Positions 61,787-64,000 of a stretch of 64,000 bases of DNA are shown here, piece after piece. The stretch is from Thioclava sediminum (GTDB lineage: Bacteria > Pseudomonadota > Alphaproteobacteria > Rhodobacterales > Rhodobacteraceae). Made by a program: the position numbers and the translations under genes. Every line of letters begins with the position of its first letter. Position 1 is the stretch's first letter. The DNA is taken from assembly GCF_002020355.1 (NCBI RefSeq), contig NZ_MPZV01000001.1, positions 1,116,001 to 1,180,000 of the forward strand, read 5' to 3'. The notes below the pieces were generated by a model that was given only the letters and a program-made list of their open reading frames with translations, was not told the origin of the DNA and did not search any database.

Positions 61787-61811
61787 TTGATATAGATCAA
61801 TACTGTATCAA
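61787..61811. promoter_or_regulatory. Candidate GntR operator between the monooxygenase and regulator genes
   Basis: Inverted repeat TTGATA (61787-61792) and TATCAA (61806-61811) in an AT-rich pocket of the 92-base divergent gap; the left half also forms TTGAT-ATAG-ATCAA. Ends 17 bases before the regulator start, well placed for repression of both directions. Confidence 0.55.
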
Positions 61812-61827
61812 TTTTTGAGGCGACCAA

Positions 61828-62544
61828 GTGACACAGGCAAATCAAGGATCAGAGCGCACCGGACTGCCGATCTACAAGCAGGTTTCCGAAGTGCTGATTC
61901 GAGATATCGCGGCGGGCCGGCTGACCGACGGGGAGCGCCTGCCCCCCGAACGGACGATGGCCGCGCAGCTGAAGATCGCAGTGGGCACGCTGCGCCGCGC
62001 GCTGGAGGATCTGGAAGAAAAAGGCCTGCTGGAGCGCGTGCAGGGCTCCGGCAATTACATCCGCACCCGCAACCTGCGCGACCATTTCTACTCCATGCTG
62101 CGGATCGAGCTCCTGTCGGGCGGCGGCTTTCCGAATGCGCGCATCCTCTCGGTCGATGTGATGGACAAGCCCCCCGACCTGCCGGAGTTTGGCACGTCCA
62201 AGCGCGCGAGCCGGGTGCGCCGCCTCCGCTTCCTCGACGAGACGCCGGTCGCGGCGGAGGAAATCTGGCTCGACGCCTCGAAAGGCGAGGTGAAGGCCGA
62301 GGATCTCGAAGACTCGCTTTACGCCTATTACCAACGCGCGCTCGGCTTCTGGATCGCGAGCGCCGAGGATCGTGTGAGCTTCGCACCGATGCCGGACTGG
62401 GGGCCGTCGGAACTGGCCTGCCGCCCCGGTGAGACCGCTGGCTATATCGAGCGCTTCAGCTGGGCCGACGGCCCTGCCCCGGTCGAATTTTCGCGCACAT
62501 GGTTCGACACCAGCCGCGCACATTACGTTCAACGCATGAGATGA
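61828..62544 (+). CDS. GntR family regulator (HutC/UTRA type)
   Basis: Repressor-type regulator of 238 residues. Winged helix at about 12-78 (LPIYKQVSEVLIRDIAAGRL, LPPERTMAAQLKIAVGTLRR) and a UTRA ligand domain from about 95. UTRA domains bind small metabolites, often sugar phosphates. The start is GTG at 61828. Divergent from the monooxygenase operon and upstream of a Gfo/Idh/MocA gene, so it likely controls both. Confidence 0.9.
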   Translation: MTQANQGSERTGLPIYKQVSEVLIRDIAAGRLTDGERLPPERTMAAQLKIAVGTLRRALEDLEEKGLLERVQGSGNYIRTRNLRDHFYSMLRIELLSGGGFPNARILSVDVMDKPPDLPEFGTSKRASRVRRLRFLDETPVAAEEIWLDASKGEVKAEDLEDSLYAYYQRALGFWIASAEDRVSFAPMPDWGPSELACRPGETAGYIERFSWADGPAPVEFSRTWFDTSRAHYVQRMR

Positions 62545-62554
62545 GGAGGCTCGG

Positions 62555-63688
62555 ATGAGCGTCACCAAGACGGGACCCGTTCGCTACGGCATGATCGGCT
62601 GCGGCATGATGGGACAGGAACACCTGCGCAATATTGCGCTGCTGGACGGGGCGGAGGTCGCGGCGATCTTCGAGCCTGACGCGAAGATGGCGCAGGCGGC
62701 GCAGACGCTCGCCCCAGGGGCGCAGATGGTGGGATCGATGGCCGATTTACTGGCGGTGGAGGCGCTCGACTGCCTCGTGATCACCAGTCCAAATTTCCGA
62801 CATCTCGAACAGCTTGAAGAAATCGCCGCGACCCGCCCGCTGCCGGTGCTCGTGGAAAAGCCGCTTTTTACCGATCCGACCCATGCCGAGCGGCTGCAAG
62901 CCTTCCGCGACAACTACCCCGCCCCGGTCTGGGTGGCGATGGAATATCGCTACATGCCGCCGATCGCGGCCTTCCTCGACGAGGCCGAGGCTGCGACGGG
63001 CGGGATCACCATGCTCACCGTGCGCGAACACCGTTTCCCCTTCCTGTTCAAGGTCGGCAACTGGAATCGCTTCAACCGCTACACGGGCGGCACCTTCGTC
63101 GAGAAATGCTGCCATTTCTTCGACCTGATGCGGCTTGCCCTGAAATCCGAGCCGGTGCGCGTCATGGCCTCCGCCCCGCCCCCGGTGAACCACGTCACCG
63201 AGGCCGACGCGCCCGATATCCTCGATGCGGGATATGCCATCATCGAATTCGCAAGCGGCGCACGGGCGATGTTGGAGCTGTGCATGTATGCCGAGGGCGC
63301 GCGCTATCAGGAGGAGGTCACCGCCGTCGGACCCAAGGGCAAGATCGAGGCGCTGGTGCCCGGCCCGACCCGGTTCTGGCCCGCGCATCTGGGCGCGCCG
63401 CCGGTGCCGAAACTGGTGATCTCGCCGCGCGATCCGAAAGGCCCGGTGGAGCGCGAGCTGCCGGTGCCCGAGGAACTGCTCGCCGCGGGCGATCACAACG
63501 GGTCCACCTATCACCAGCATGTAGGCTTCATCGCCCTCGTGCGCGGGGAGCGCAGCGCGCCTGAGGTCACGCTGGAAGATGGCTGGGCTGCCGTCGCTAT
63601 CGGCCAAGCGGTGCAGCGCTCGATCGAGACCAGCGAGGTGGTGCGCCTCGCCGACCAGCCTTGGCAGCGCGTGAGCCAAGACGCCTGA
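62555..63688 (+). CDS. Gfo/Idh/MocA family oxidoreductase
   Basis: NAD(P)-dependent sugar/polyol oxidoreductase of 377 residues. Rossmann site YGMIGCGMMGQEHLRNIAL at 11-29, the catalytic EKP motif in VLVEKPLFTDP near 107 and GGTFVEKCCHFFDLMRLAL near 173 (the conserved His). Follows the GntR gene by 10 bases with GAGGAGG as ribosome site. Acts on inositols or sugars in relatives; in this cluster it may handle the carbohydrate released after desulfonation (inference). Confidence 0.9.
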   Translation: MSVTKTGPVRYGMIGCGMMGQEHLRNIALLDGAEVAAIFEPDAKMAQAAQTLAPGAQMVGSMADLLAVEALDCLVITSPNFRHLEQLEEIAATRPLPVLVEKPLFTDPTHAERLQAFRDNYPAPVWVAMEYRYMPPIAAFLDEAEAATGGITMLTVREHRFPFLFKVGNWNRFNRYTGGTFVEKCCHFFDLMRLALKSEPVRVMASAPPPVNHVTEADAPDILDAGYAIIEFASGARAMLELCMYAEGARYQEEVTAVGPKGKIEALVPGPTRFWPAHLGAPPVPKLVISPRDPKGPVERELPVPEELLAAGDHNGSTYHQHVGFIALVRGERSAPEVTLEDGWAAVAIGQAVQRSIETSEVVRLADQPWQRVSQDA

Positions 63689-64000
63689 ACGCCACAAGCG
63701 ACGCTCCCCGAAGACGAAAACCGCTGTGCCCTCCCTCGAGAAGGCACAGCGGAGAAGTCTTGCTACATCGGACCGAGGCCACCCCTCGAGCTCGCGGTCA
63801 TTTGGTTAGCCGCACTGCGAGCTCAGGCCGCGCCACAACATCGGCAAGCGCGGAATAGACCCGATCTGATCACCGGAAACTTGCCCGTTCGAAGCGGGGG
63901 GCCGATTGGTGGGGCTCTGCTGAACAAATCCTGTGAGGGATTCATCTCGTGAATCTGACCAGCCACTGGCGGTTCACCCAGTCGCGATTGAAGACAAGTT
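63689..64000. other. Intergenic right edge, possible IS end
   Basis: 312 bases without a supported gene up to the window edge. From about 63915 the text GGGGCTCTGCTGAACAAATC followed by GGGATTCAT resembles the left end of insertion sequences common in this group, but no transposase start is reached before the edge. Confidence 0.3.
63721..63752 (+). terminator. Hairpin after the Gfo/Idh/MocA gene
   Basis: Perfect 10-base arms CCGCTGTGCC (63721-63730) and GGCACAGCGG (63743-63752) around a 12-base loop, 33 bases after the stop. The tail is AGAAGTCTTGCT rather than a T-run, so termination is likely but not textbook. Confidence 0.6.

Overview
The window reads as alphaproteobacterial DNA, most likely from the Rhodobacterales (Paracoccus/Thioclava/Rhodovulum-like). 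It is uniformly GC-rich with short gaps, many ATGA overlaps and numerous ABC and TRAP transporters. The genus is an inference from gene style; no rRNA, tRNA or CRISPR array was seen.

Left part (1-21.2 kb). A minus-strand Dpp-type peptide/nickel-class ABC importer operon (HAD phosphatase, two permeases, binding protein, metallophosphoesterase, ATPase cut by the window edge) diverges from a LysR regulator. Next comes a first protein-flavinylation/electron-transfer cluster: PepSY protein, cytochrome b, acidic PepSY protein, DUF2271 protein, a PepSY-flavodoxin-reductase fusion and ApbE. It diverges from a QseBC-type two-component system. Two paralogous medium-chain dehydrogenases face each other, followed by a small membrane protein, a YjhX-family protein read from TTG, and an MtfA-type peptidase. 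A second flavin cluster follows: secreted FMN-binding protein, a second ApbE, and an RnfD-like membrane domain fused to a flavin reductase.

Middle part (21.2-41.4 kb) is accessory in character: a LuxR-type ligand-binding protein without a DNA-binding domain, an alpha/beta hydrolase with two AraC regulators, a run of small redox and membrane genes, a GNAT acetyltransferase, a DMT exporter and a large autotransporter with Ig-like repeats. After these come UspA, a YegP-like protein, a MAPEG protein, an unusual metallophosphoesterase plus Lon-like AAA ATPase pair, AsmA, and an AcoR-like activator with a degenerate AAA domain.

Right part (41.4-64 kb) is catabolic. The AcoR-like protein precedes a flavin monooxygenase and a butanediol-type dehydrogenase, with a perfect palindrome in between. 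Glutamate dehydrogenase lies next to a LysR gene that diverges from a seven-gene block plus ABC permease: PxpA, biotin carrier, biotin carboxylase, PxpB, PxpC, TorT-like binding protein, sugar-type ABC ATPase and permease. Together these look like a split urea-carboxylase-like enzyme with its own importer. An IS5-family remnant with intact ends and CTAG target duplications follows. The last block is a TRAP transporter with flavin reductase, aldo/keto reductase and SsuD-like monooxygenase, divergent from a GntR regulator and a Gfo/Idh/MocA oxidoreductase. That enzyme set resembles the oxidative sulfoquinovose (sulfo-SMO) pathway, here paired with a TRAP importer.
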